Shown: piece after piece, positions 34,531-45,179 of the stretch
Layout of the letters: each line of letters starts with the position of its first letter
Numbering within the stretch: position 1 is the first letter of the stretch
Source of the DNA: Entoloma clypeatum
Lineage: Eukaryota; Basidiomycota; Agaricomycetes; Agaricales; Entolomataceae
Direction: 5' to 3'
DNA length: 64,000 bases
Assembly: GCA_963565915.1 (NCBI GenBank)
Contig: OY751485.1
Span: 806,001-870,000 of the forward strand
Notes under the pieces: model-generated
What the model was told of the DNA's origin: nothing
Databases searched by the model: none
What the model saw: the letters and a program-made list of their open reading frames with translations, nothing else
Position numbers and translations under genes: made by a program

Positions 34531-35773
34531 TACAGTGAAATGGCTGATGCATGAGAGACTGTAGTTACAGTCAACAGCATGATATATCAGAGCAATGTAT
34601 CAGGCTATCAGTCCAGGGACCCATGATTGAAAGTGTGCTTCCACGCTCCTTCTAATGGGTTCAGAACCTTTCAGCCTTGCATCAACAGGTATTTTTGGTT
34701 TTCCTTGGCTGGATCAGATTGCCAAGTGCTTCTCTCTGTCTGCTTGCACAACCTCTGAAAAAACAAGGGCAATATAACATACCTCTAATGCCATAATGGT
34801 GTCATTGAGGGATCTTATATGTATCTCAACTGCTTCTAATTTATGTGAGAATACCAGAGCATTAATTTCAAGACCAAGTAATGTTTTGATGTCAATACCT
34901 CATACTTAGAATTCAGGATTCAGAGATGTTGCAAAATCACAACTTTTTCGAATTCAATTGGAATTCAATGCCAGACTGAATTGTATATACCTCATCTAAC
35001 AATTTCCAGAAAGCCTTACATGAATTACTTCATCTGCAAGGCATCTGTTGTCAGCATGGCTTTGAATGGGAATGGTGATACAGTAATGGCGGTATCATTC
35101 ATTTTGCAAGTTTTGATTGAAGTTGGGGCCGTTTTGTGCACCCACTGTCTGATGTTTTCATTTTCTAAACCCAGACCTTTGGAAGTATTCCAATCAAAGC
35201 AATGCATTGTAAATCTTATTTTCACAGAGTATCTGCTGCCAAACTGATGACCTGAGAGCTATGCTGATTCACCGCGTGTCCACCCACCTGAGCAGCAGAC
35301 ACCCATCACACACACCAATCAGGAAGCACACCCACCCATCTCTACATCAGTATTTTTCACCACCAAACTGATGATCTGAGGATTACACTGGTTCATGGCA
35401 TGTCCGCCCACCCAAGCATGGATTGGAAGCGCAGATGTCCATCGCCATCACCCACACCAACCCAGCAAGCACACCCATCCACCCATCTGTCCATCTGTTG
35501 ACCATGCATGTTATCTGAAAATGTATACAAGAAGTGTCAATCAGATTGACAGCGACACATATATAATAAAAGAACCAAGCCTGACAAACTTGAAGATGGG
35601 GCGCACTCAGATTTAAAAAGAGAATAGCATGTTGTCAACTCAGAGGGAGCATCAAATATATCATTGTAGTACAATAGGTTGGTCTGATGTATGAGCCTGA
35701 TACATGGAAGTGATATATTGAGCCTATCTGTAGCTACAGTCTGTCATGCATCAGATGTTTACTGTTAGCACAG
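34531..35773. mobile_element. Candidate 1.2-kb inverted-repeat element
   Basis: 34531-34610 and 35694-35773 are imperfect inverted repeats of about 75 bases: GATGCATGAGAGACTGTAG on the left corresponds, inverted, to CTACAGTCTGTCATGCATC on the right. No ORF of note lies inside. The target duplication could not be defined. Confidence 0.5.
35236..35500 (+). repeat. Diverged tandem duplication
   Basis: Two copies of about 125 bases, each beginning CCAAACTGATGA and containing CATCACCCACACCAA-type CA-rich sequence, adjoin at about 35361. Confidence 0.55.
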
Positions 35774-35794
35774 TTATTGATGTATCAGGCCTAC

Positions 35795-36050
35795 TGACTA
35801 GGTTGCACACGAGGACTACACAGCCCCCACACTATAGGTAAGCACCGTGCCATCCACATCACAGCAGACCACTCACAAAACACACAGAGAACAGCAGGTG
35901 GGAGGACACACAAACAGTGTGAGGAATGATGTGAGACAAGAGGGACAATGCACAGGTGAGGGATGCGTGGAAGCACAGATTTGGCACGATACAAAAACAG
36001 AGGGAGATGAGTATGGCAGGAGACACACATATGTGTGCCATGTGCAGTCA
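35795..36050 (+). repeat. Dispersed repeat core, copy 3
   Basis: CACTATAGGTAAGCACC, then CAGACCACTCACAAAACACA and a GA/CA-rich tail, matching the copies near 10.9 and 33.5 kb. Confidence 0.6.
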
Positions 36051-36189
36051 TATCATCGATGTTTGTGCACATACCAGAGCCCTGTAATTGATTAATTATT
36101 TTCATTCTACATGACGTTCTGTATACTATTCATCCAGATGATGAGGGGGTGTATAAAGCATAGGTATGGAACCAAATCAGTAAATAGTG

Positions 36190-36285
36190 TTATGATCGCT
36201 CTTATCTGATCCTATTATCTAATCTCATCTTTATCTTATCTCATCTTATCCTATCTCTTGATCTTATCTTATCTTATCTGAAACC
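36190..36285. repeat. CTTATC-rich low-complexity tract
   Basis: Irregular runs of TCTTATC and TCATCTTATCC, similar to 32358-32403. Confidence 0.6.
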
Positions 36286-36768
36286 TTCATCTTATCCTAC
36301 CTCATGTTAGACACATGTTATTCTAGAACAGTGTTATTTACTGTGCATTACTGTGCACCTCATTTATGCCTCATGGTATTTACATATATAAGTAGCCTAC
36401 TTTCCTTTGTATTCTGTAGCTTGTTCTCTTGAGATCCCATGTGGGTCAATTGATGGCATCATATCACCTCTCCTTGCGTGTTTTATGTTTGGGCCTGTGG
36501 ATGTAGTCGTCAGACTCACATGTCACCTCAACAAATAGGAGTGATTGTAACAAATTACATTGACCATGATTTCGGATTATGAACTAGATGCCCTTGTCTC
36601 CATGCTTACATGAATGTAATAGGTCACATAGTATATCTAGTACTTAGTCAGCAGAATCTCAAAGGTGTGGACACGAAAAAAGTGGAATATATAAAAATCT
36701 GTAATTACGATCCAAAAGTTTAATATCTAGTACTCTTCATACATGAGGAACCTAAAGCGGGAGTGGAG

Positions 36769-37300
36769 GCCATTGGGCACAAGCTGGGGTCGTTGGGCAC
36801 AAGCGAAGGCTGTTGAAGGCCATTGGAGGGGCAGCTGTTTGGTACGAGTAGGGGCCGTTGAGCGCAAGCTGGGGTCGTTGGGGATCAGAGGCAGCCATTA
36901 CGAGCAGAGGCTGTTGGGCATGAGGGGTGGCTGTTGGGTGCAGCTGGGGTCGTTGGGCCCTATGGGTGGCTGTTTGGCACAAGTGGAGGCCGTTGGGCAC
37001 AAGTGGAGGCCGTTGAGTGTGACTTGAGATCGTTAGGACAGAGGCGGCCATTGGGTGCGAGCTGAGGTGGTTGGGCACTAAAGCAGCTGTTGGGTGTGAG
37101 TGGCAGCTGTTGGGCAGAAGTGGTGGCCATTGAGCACTAGGGGCAGCCGTTGGTCATGAGTGGAGGCCCTTGGGTGCAACTTGAGGTTGTGGGCATAAGG
37201 GGTGGTCGTTGGGCATGAGCTGGGGTCATTGGGCACTGAGGGCGGCTGTTGGGCACAAGCTGGGGCTGTTGTGTATGAAAGGTGGCCATTGGGCGCATAC
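36769..37300. repeat. 20-bp minisatellite, array 2
   Basis: About 27 imperfect copies of the same 20-base unit as array 1 (for example CCGTTGGGCACAAGTGGAGG), with some shortened units. ORFs across it are not genes. Confidence 0.85.
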
Positions 37301-37663
37301 CATAGGGCGGATCCAGTGTCGTTCAGCAGTAACGATGGGGGAAAGGGCATTGAATCGGTCTAAGTTGACTTACCAAAGGAAATCAAGCGGAGATTGAAAT
37401 GATTTTGGAATAATTTTCAATTCGATGCCTAGATTAGATGGGCGGATGTTGGGACCGGAAGCCGTCCAACTGATGGCATGTTAGATGGGTGACAAAAAGT
37501 CGAGGAGAACCGGAGAAGCCATCCAAAATGATGGCACGTTAGATGTGTGTGTTTAAAACGAATCTAATGTGTGCATGCCAGGCCCAACACACATGTGGGC
37601 GTCCCGCAACAGTCACCTGCTCTCCCACATGACCGGCGTACTGTGATCCACTTACCTGGAGAG

Positions 37664-38096
37664 TGTAAGGGCAACCACTTTCACTTTTCACTTTTCCTTT
37701 ACTTTCTTCCTTTCCTTTCTATTCCACCATCTCCGACGTCCTCCGATCGTATCCGCTGTCTCCGACATCTTATCCGCCTCTCTGCATCCGACAACTCCGC
37801 CCCCATCCGCTACTCCACATGTCGGATCACAGGTACTATCATTCATCTTGTTTCCATTCATCCTTCATCGCTACTCCCAATCATTGCTCATCATTCATGC
37901 GTCTCGTTTTATCTCTTATTTCATATCTCATTTTACTATTTATCTTGCTAGCTTGCAGGGGAATCCTTAGAACTTTCTCTTCGGATCTCCCTTGCAAGGT
38001 GTGTGTTGTATTACTTATCAGACTGCTCAATCTAAACTTCGGATCTCCCTTGCAAGTATCTGAGTTTGAGTCTTGGATTGTAAGGTCGCCCTTACA
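37664..38096 (+). repeat. Gypsy-1A 5' LTR
   Basis: 433 bp, TGTAAGGGC to GCCCTTACA. A weak TATA-like TACTATTTAT at 37934-37943 precedes AGAACTTTCT (37969-37978), the 10-mer complementary to the primer site after the LTR. Confidence 0.95.
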
Positions 38097-38098
38097 GT

Positions 38099-38108
38099 AG
38101 AAAGTTCT
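38099..38108 (+). other. Gypsy-1A primer site complementary to its own LTR
   Basis: AGAAAGTTCT begins two bases after the LTR and is the exact reverse complement of AGAACTTTCT at 37969-37978. No tRNA-type TGG start follows the LTR. This is the arrangement of Tf1-type self-primed elements. Confidence 0.6.
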
Positions 38109-38257
38109 CTTCTAATTGGACCAGGTCCGATTGCATCGTTGTCACGATTCCATGCTTTGGAGCAGCTTTGTCCGCATCTGACTCTGATACATCTCACACC
38201 CCTTCCAGTTCTTCTAATTACCTCTCCGTAACTGGTGATTCTGCTCCGTGCATAGTA

Positions 38258-38443
38258 ATGGACCCCAATTGCCTTGAACAGCTCGAGAACGAGTTCCAGG
38301 AACAACATCAAACTCTCGCTGATATCTCGACTCAACTTGACCAACTCCTCCTCGCCTTCATCGCAATTCCTGCCCCAGCTCCGCCACCTATCCCACCTGC
38401 TCCTGCACCCGCTATTATACCCGCTCACAGGGTCATTTATTGA
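38258..38443 (+). pseudogene. Gypsy-1A gag N-terminal fragment
   Basis: Begins MDPNCLEQLENEFQEQHQ, close to the gypsy-1B gag. It is cut at 38425, where the sequence jumps to the protease region, and ends at a stop six codons later. No zinc knuckle remains in this piece. Confidence 0.85.
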
Positions 38444-39658
38444 ATGCACTCTGGTCGAGAAACATCGACTCTCTACTCAAAAACTACAATGCGCGATTCC
38501 GGTCTACAACATCGACGGAACTCCAAACAAGGCCGGAGCAATTATGGAGGTGTTGGATGTAGTGCTCCGCTATTGGGATCACTCGGAACGGACCCAGCTT
38601 GCAGTCACAAGTTTGGGAAAACAAGAAATTGTGCTAGGCTTCACTTGGCTCAAAGAACACAACCCCGAGGTAGATTGGAAGTCAGGGGAAGTGAAGATGA
38701 GCCGGTGTCCCAGGAAAACCTTGCAACTGGTCGAATCCGCCCTTCCAAGTCTCTGATGGCATCTCCAGTATTTTACATCAAGAAGAAGGATGGCTCCCTT
38801 CGTCTTGTACAAGACTACTGGTCACTCAACTCCAAAACTATCAAAACCAAGTATCCGCTTCTGCTCATATCTGAACTGATCAATAAACTTCAACGCACTC
38901 AATACTTCACCAAGCTCAACATCCGCTGGGCCTACAACAATGTGCAGATAAAACCCGGAGATGAGTGGAAGGCTGCTTTTCGGACCAATCACGGACTCTA
39001 TGAACCATTGGTGATGTTCTTCGGCCTCACTAATAGTCCATCCACATTCCAGACTATGATGAACGAGATCTTTCAGGACCTTATCACTGAAGGTGTAGTC
39101 TGTGTTTACCTCGACGATATACTCATCTTCACGGAGACCCTTGCGGAGCATTGGAGAGTCACATGGATCGTACTGGAACGACTTCGCAAACACAAACTCT
39201 ATCTAAAACCAGAGAAATGCAAGTTTGAACAAACACGCATTGAATACCTAGGCCTAGCCACTGCTCCGACCCGCACCTCCGCCTTCCACAATGTTGTCGG
39301 ACCAAGAGTACCTGGCACCTCAGTATTCCCTCGCCCCTACATTCCATTCACTCCGCGTACAGCTCCGCTTGCATCCACATCTGCTCTGCAGACAAGGGAC
39401 CCCAATGCAATGGACATTGATACTTCACGCATCAAAGGCAAGAATGCCAATGCATGCTTCAGATGTAACAAAACGGGTCACTTTAGTCATGAATGCCCCC
39501 TTCGCTTCGACGTTCGCTTCATGACAACGGAGGAGCAGGACGAGTTTGTTATGGAACAACTCGTGGTCAAGGATGCAGTGGAAGGCAACTCCGTTCTGCC
39601 CATGGAGTCTGGGGAGTCGGAGGAAGGACAGGAGGATTTTCCTCCCCACAGCGAGTGA
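38444..39658 (+). pseudogene. Gypsy-1A chimeric RT-gag reading frame
   Basis: A 405-codon open frame produced by the rearrangement. It begins in out-of-frame protease sequence, enters RT at RIRPSKSLMASPVF, reaches YLDDILIF, then at 39255/39256 jumps into gag and continues to the zinc knuckle CFRCNKTGHFSHEC and the gag stop. In the RT part the catalytic Asp of LDIRWAYNN is Asn (LNIRWAYNN), and Glu-to-Lys changes occur further on. An RT-Gag order has no functional precedent known to me, so this is a by-product. Confidence 0.85.
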
Positions 39659-42600
39659 ACAGTGCGCCCTTGTTGTCTGCTAAAAATTGTTATGCTGCCT
39701 TATTTATGGAACAATATGATCCTATACCCTCCATCTCTAAGCCTGCAAACGATCCCATAGTCGCACCCAACTCCGTAAATCCCATCTGCCTTCGCCGCTC
39801 TAAATGGGAGCGTCGGCTTCCAAAACAATATGTCCTCGCCTCCGCTCACTCCGACAATTCTATTGAACTAGACATAGTTCTTGAAACTACCGACACCAAA
39901 GACACACTATCACAAAAGGCCTTACTCGACAGCGGGGCAACAGGTCATTTATTGAATGCACTCTGGTCGAGAAACATTGACTTCTACTCAAAAACTACAA
40001 CACGTGATTCCGGTCTACAACATCGACGGAACTCCAAACAAGGCCGGAGCAATTATGGAGGTGTTGGATGTAGTGCTCCGCTATTGGGATCACTCGGAAC
40101 GGACCCAGCTTGCAGTCACAAGTTTGGGAAAACAAGAAATTGTGCTAGGCTTCACTTGGCTCAAAGAACACAACCCCGAGGTAGATTGGAAGTCAGGGGA
40201 AGTGAAGATGAGCCGGTGTCCTGCACGATGCTGGACATGCCACCAAGAGGCAGCCCAAGAGCGGAAGGAGTGGAAGTTTGAACAAGTCCGCATCCGAGCC
40301 TGTCAGATGGGTTCCACTCCGACGTCTGGTCTAGAGGAGGAGGCTCCACGCGGCCCATGGGTGGAGGATGTCACAGAAGGAGAAGAAGCGGAGGAGTTAG
40401 CGGAAGACGATGAGAAAGAGGATGAGTTTGAGGAGGGAGACCGCCTTTTTGTCGGAACAGTACCCGCGGAGGCAGAGTTCATCCGTGCTTCATCCAATAT
40501 CTCGCAACGTCTATCAGAGGCATTCCTCAGTAACCAAAAACCTAAATCTTTCTGCAACTCTGTACCGGACCACTTGTTTGACTTCAAAGACGTATTCTCA
40601 AAGACCTCTTTCGACACCTTACCGGAAGAGCGGACTTGGGACCACACCATTGAACTTGTTCCGGACGCCTCTCCGGCAGGGTGTAAGGTATATCCGCTTG
40701 CTCCGAACAAACAGAAGGAACTCGACGCGTTTTTGGAGGAAAACTTTGCAACTGGTCGGATCCGCCCTTCCAAGTCTCCGATGGCATCTCCGGTATTTTG
40801 CATCAAGAAGAAGGATGGCTCCCTTCGTCTTGTACAAGACTACCAGTCACTCAACTCCAAAACTATCAAAAACAAGTATCCGCTTCTGCTCATATCCAAA
40901 CTGATCAATAAACTTCAATGCGCTCAATACTTCACCAAGCTCGACATCCGCTGGGCCTACAACAATGTGCAGATAAAACCCGGAGATGAGTGGAAGGCTG
41001 CTTTTCGGACCAATCACGGACTCTATGAACCATTGGTGATGTTCTTCGGCCTCACTAATAGTCCATCCACATTCCAGACTATGATGAACGAGATCTTTCA
41101 GGACCTTATCACTGAAGGTGTAGTCTGTGTTTACCTCGACGATATACTCATCTTCACGGAGACCCTTGCGGAGCATCGGAGAGTCACATGGATCGTACTG
41201 GAACAACTTTGCGAACACAAACTCTATCTAAAACCAGAGAAATGCGAGTTTGAACAAACGCGCATTGAATACCTAGGCCTTATTATTGAACAAGGACACG
41301 TAGAGATGGATCCGGTGAAGGTAGCAGGGGTCGCGGAGTGGCCTGCTCTGACAAACGTCCGAGAAGTACAGTCCTTTCTAGGATTCACTAACTTCTATCG
41401 CCGTTTTATTGAAGGGTTTTCGGACATCGCGCGCCCTCTTTTCGAGCTCATGAAGAAAGGGCACCTCTGGTCTTGGAAGGAGGGAGAAGTGTCCGCATTT
41501 GCGGAGTTGAAGCAGAGGATTACATCCGCTCCGATCCTGGTCTTAGCTGATCACGGAAAGAAGTGGCGGATAGAAGCGGATAGCTCAGACTTTGCAACCG
41601 GAGCAGTACTGTCCCAACCAACAGAGGACGGTAAGTGGCACCCTGTCGCATTCTATTCCAAAAGCCTTAGTCCGGTGGAACGCAACTACGAGATCTACGA
41701 CAAGGAGATGTTGGCAGTGGTCCGCGCATTGGAGGAGTGGAGGCACTTCCTTGAAGGAGCGGAGAAGACAGTGGAGATTTGGACGGACCACAAAAATCTT
41801 GAGTATTTCATGACAGCTCAAAAACTAAATTGATGACAGGCTAGATGGTCCTTATACCTCGCTCGTTTCGATTTCAAAATGCACCATCGTGGAGACGGAT
41901 CGCGGGACAACAAAAACATCATCCTTCTGCAACCAGAATTGTTTGCAGTGCGAGCAATGCGGGGGGTAACTGTTCAAGGGGAAGAATGTGATGTCCTCCG
42001 CCAGGTCCGACAGGGAATCCGAGAGGGGTTACTGGAAGATAGTGTGGCAGAGGTTGTCAAATCCCTTCCGACCGTCAGAGCGGGGTCCATCCGTAGTGTG
42101 GAGTGGAGGCAAGCGGAAGGTTTGCTCTACTTCAGGGATCATATCTACGTTCCTAACAATCCCCAACTGCATCATCGGATCCTCACACAACACCATGACA
42201 CTCCGGTGGCCGGACATCCTGGACAGTGGAAAACCTTGGAACTGGTGTCGCGCAATTACTGGTGGCCACACATGTCTCGTTTAATAGGTCAATATTGCAA
42301 GACATGCGACCCTTGCCTCCGCACCAAGGTCCGATGCACTCCGCCCTCCGGAGAGCTCAATCCACTACCAGTCCCCACGGAGCGATGGCAAGTAACCAGT
42401 GTTGACTTCATTACTGAACTACCAGAAGCCCATGGCTACGACGCTATCATGGTCGTAGTGGACTCAGTAGGGAAGCAGGAACGCTTCATCCCGATGCACT
42501 CCGACATCTCCGCACTCGGGACTGCAGGCTCCTATGTTCAAAATGTCTGGAAACTCCATGGACTACTGGAGGCCATTGTCTCCGACTGAGGACCACAGTT

Positions 42601-43048
42601 TGTCGCCAAGTTCACGCGCGAACTATACAGGCTGCTTAACATTAAGGTTGCTGCCTCGACAGCCTACCATCCGCAGTCGGATGGACAGACGGAGCGGGTC
42701 AATCGAGGATTGGAACAATACCTTCGCCTATTCGTCAATGAACGTCAAGACGATTGGGACGAATGGCTTCCAATGGCGGAATTTGCATACAACAACCATA
42801 TTCATGTATCGACACGTCAAACTCCATTCTACATTGACACCGGCTGCCATCTGCGCATGGGATTCGAACCTCGTGAGAAGCGGACGGAGATCGAGGCAGT
42901 AGCGGATTTCAGCCAGCGGATGAAGTCCGCTCTAGAGGAGGCTCGCGCAGCACTGACAAAGGCAAAAGATGACATGGCGCGATACTACAACCAGCATCGG
43001 AGCACCACTCCGACATTCCGCCTGGGGGACAAGGTTGCCGTGCCTTGA
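39493..43048 (+). pseudogene. Gypsy-1A pol: protease, RT, RNase H, integrase
   Basis: Pol overlaps the gag end in the -1 frame. Protease has LLDSGATG; one base is missing near 39945, so RT lies in another frame (39956 onward). The RT has LDIRWAYNN and VYLDDILIF; RNase H has RIEADSSD and IWTDHKN. Two adjacent TGA codons (41831-41836) follow QKLN, where Arg-Arg is usual. Integrase shows the HHCC region (HHDTPVAGHPG, CKTCDPC), SVDFITELP, SD-stop-GPQF (TGA 42587-42589) and SDGQTERVN. It ends LGDKVAVP without the chromodomain. Gypsy-1B shares the protease frameshift. Confidence 0.92.
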
Positions 43049-43060
43049 AGGGGGGGGTGA

Positions 43061-43493
43061 TGTAAGGGCAACCACTTTCACTTTTCACTTTTCCTTTACT
43101 TTCTTCCTTTCCTTTCTATTCCACCATCTCCGACGTCCTCCGATCGTATCCGCTGTCTCTGACATCTTATCCGCCTCTCTGCATCCGACGACTCCGCCCC
43201 CATTCGCTACTCCGCATGTCGGATCACAGGTACTATCATTCATCTTGTTTCCATTCATCCTTCATCGCTACTCCCAATCATTGCTCATCATTCATGCGTC
43301 TCGTTTTATCTCTTATTTCATATCTCATTTTACTATTTATCTTGCTAGCTTGCAGGGGAATCCTTGGAACTTTCTCTTCGGATCTCCCTTGCAAGGTGTG
43401 TGTTGTATTACTTATCAGACTGCTCAATCTAAACTTCAAATCTCCCTTGCAAGTATCTGAGTTTGAGTCTTGGATTGTAAGGTCGCCCTTACA
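43061..43493 (+). repeat. Gypsy-1A 3' LTR
   Basis: 433-bp partner of 37664-38096. The purine run AAGGGGGGGGTGA before it is the polypurine tract. It carries GGAACTTTCT instead of AGAACTTTCT. Confidence 0.95.
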
Positions 43494-43498
43494 GAGAG

Positions 43499-43917
43499 GG
43501 GTGCAGGCTTGAGCACCCATCTGGGTCTCTTCCTCATTGTTCAACCCCCTCCAGGTAAGTGTCGCCTCCTGACGACCTCTTCCTCCCCATCCAGCATGTT
43601 GGGCACCCCTCGGGTCTCTTTGTCACGTTAGATGTGTGGGCAAAATAGCCATGCCATCGGATGTCGGATCGGAGGTCATATACAAACAAGGCACGCATCA
43701 TCATGGCACGTTAGATGGGTAACGAAAAAATAGCTGGCGCCCTTCTGGGCAAAACCGATTTTTCGTAAACCTGAACTCGGAATAAAAACTTTGTTCACGC
43801 AGAGAAGCTGGGCGCCGGGATAGAAAGACCGTGGTGGGTGGTGGGTTTCTTCCATATCATCAGCCAACTTAACGACGAAATAAAGTCACTTGTCCCTGAC
43901 CTTATCAAACGTGACCG
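43499..43917. other. Non-coding interval with short repeats
   Basis: CACGTTAGATG motifs at about 43624 and 43703 recur at about 37475 and 37533 on the other side of gypsy-1A. CTCCAGGTAAGTG here is the inverse of CACTTACCTGGAG just left of gypsy-1A, so the element landed inside an older repeat or palindrome. Confidence 0.5.
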
Positions 43918-44310
43918 TTGAACGTTGAACGTCCAAATGGCTTCGATTTCCCGTTTATTTCTCATGAGGCCATCCTGGAACGAAACGTACCATTCGTCCC
44001 GTTCAACGATCCCTCTCATGAACCTTCCTTTGCCGCCCTGGCACCACGCAGCCTACACCTAGACCAGATTATTCAAGAACTCACATCTATTAAACTTTCG
44101 CTACATCCCATCCTCTGGTTCACCCTCGACGTGTTTCACTTCATCGGCACGTACGGCCGAGTTAAGGGGTACCTCACAAAAACATGGAACGAGGGTCCAG
44201 AGCTGATGCTAAGGATCATCTTGAACCTCCGGAGCATCCATGATGGTAAAGGGAACAAGGAGTGCTTCTACCAGTGCGTCTGCAGCGATCATTCTCATAT
44301 ATGCGCGTGA
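43918..44310 (+). pseudogene. Gene fragment, weakly DUF2828-like
   Basis: A 130-codon open stretch without an ATG at its start. Its last third, ELMLRIILNLRSIHDGKG then NKECFYQ, recalls the 'LRSIHDGKGEKEAFY' region of DUF2828/TROVE-like fungal proteins. After that the similarity stops, and I could not find a splice site that continues it convincingly. It could be a relic of a host gene or chance. Confidence 0.3.
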
Positions 44311-44529
44311 ACTGATATTTCATGTCCTTTAAGGCTTGCGGCTGGGTCAATACCGACATTGAGCTACACAGTGGCAGACTACCCCCATGCTTGAACCCTG
44401 CGCGCGACCTCCTCGTCAGTCAGGTGGAGATACGCCCCGGCCTTGTCGTGGTGCGTGAGCTGCTCGCATGTCTCGTTGAGCTTGTTGGAGGAGCAGAATC
44501 ACCAGTAGGCGTGGCCTGACCGGGCCGCT

Positions 44530-45100
44530 CCTGTGTCAGCAAACAGTTTTGAAGGAGGGGAAACACACGCAAGGCAGAGCCAAAGACCCGTCGATGACAG
44601 TGTGCACAACTGAATTGACATGTCCCTGGCTGGGCTGCCGAACTCTGACAATAAACACCATCAGTTTATGTGGTATCTGCAGGCCAAAAAAAAGCGGGAG
44701 ATGAGGCGAAACGAGGGAAAAGGGAAACATCGTGTAAAGACAGCAGTGGGAGGTTCGAGAAAAGGGTCGATGAGGCAGACACGGCGAGGAATGATTTGGA
44801 AAGATGGCGTCTTTAACATGCATCGATCATCGATGTGGGTTCGTGACAACCGAAATCCTTCCCCGCCCTTTGAGACGAAATTTCTTCAGTTCGAAGGGGG
44901 ACTTGAGTGCGACCGACGGAAATGAAACTTTGACGGAATCGAGATCTGTTTTGGCATCTCCTCAGGCTCGTACGCTGAATCGCCGTTCTCCGCAGCTCAG
45001 CTGCTACCCAGACTTCGAATCTAAAAGGATCACCACCCCACCCCATCTGTAAATAGTGGACCCAAGTACTGCGGTCGTGTACGAACCAGAATCAGCATAA
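44530..45100. other. Upstream region of the secreted-protein gene
   Basis: No coding pattern was recognised on either strand. Confidence 0.4.
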
Positions 45101-45107
45101 TATAAAA
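45101..45107 (+). promoter_or_regulatory. TATA box of the small secreted protein gene
   Basis: TATAAAA, 79 bases before the ATG at 45180. A transcription start about 30 bases downstream would leave a leader of about 50 bases, normal for fungi. Confidence 0.6.
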
Positions 45108-45179
45108 GGGCACTGGGGTGTTCCTCACTTTCAGCACCACGATTTGTGTTCGATTTATCGCCTACCCAAACGCCCTAGC

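Larger units (their letters stand above)
37664..43493 (+). mobile_element. Gypsy-1A, scrambled chromovirus-type retrotransposon
   Basis: 5830 bp with 433-bp LTRs and a 5-bp duplication GAGAG (37659-37663 and 43494-43498). Compared with gypsy-1B, the interior runs: gag start; jump at 38425/38426 into protease; jump at 38710/38711 into RT; jump back at 39255/39256 into mid-gag; then complete gag-pol to 43048. RT is therefore present twice. The chromodomain is missing: pol goes from LGDKV straight to AVP-stop, whereas gypsy-1C keeps it. Confidence 0.93.

Noticed and set aside
35827..35843. CACTATAGGTAAGCACC as a CACTA transposon end
   Set aside because: Similarity with the other two copies continues on both sides of CACTA, so no element border lies there.
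38426..39255. Splicing as the origin of the deleted segments in gypsy-1A
   Set aside because: The missing segments do not begin with GT and end with AG in gypsy-1B, and the third junction goes backwards.
38444..39658. RT-Gag fusion as a new functional protein
   Set aside because: The catalytic Asp is replaced, the start is in out-of-frame protease sequence, and the fusion follows from the rearrangement.
44536..45046. Overlapping ORFs on both strands before the secreted protein
   Set aside because: No recognisable domain, and the frames contradict each other.
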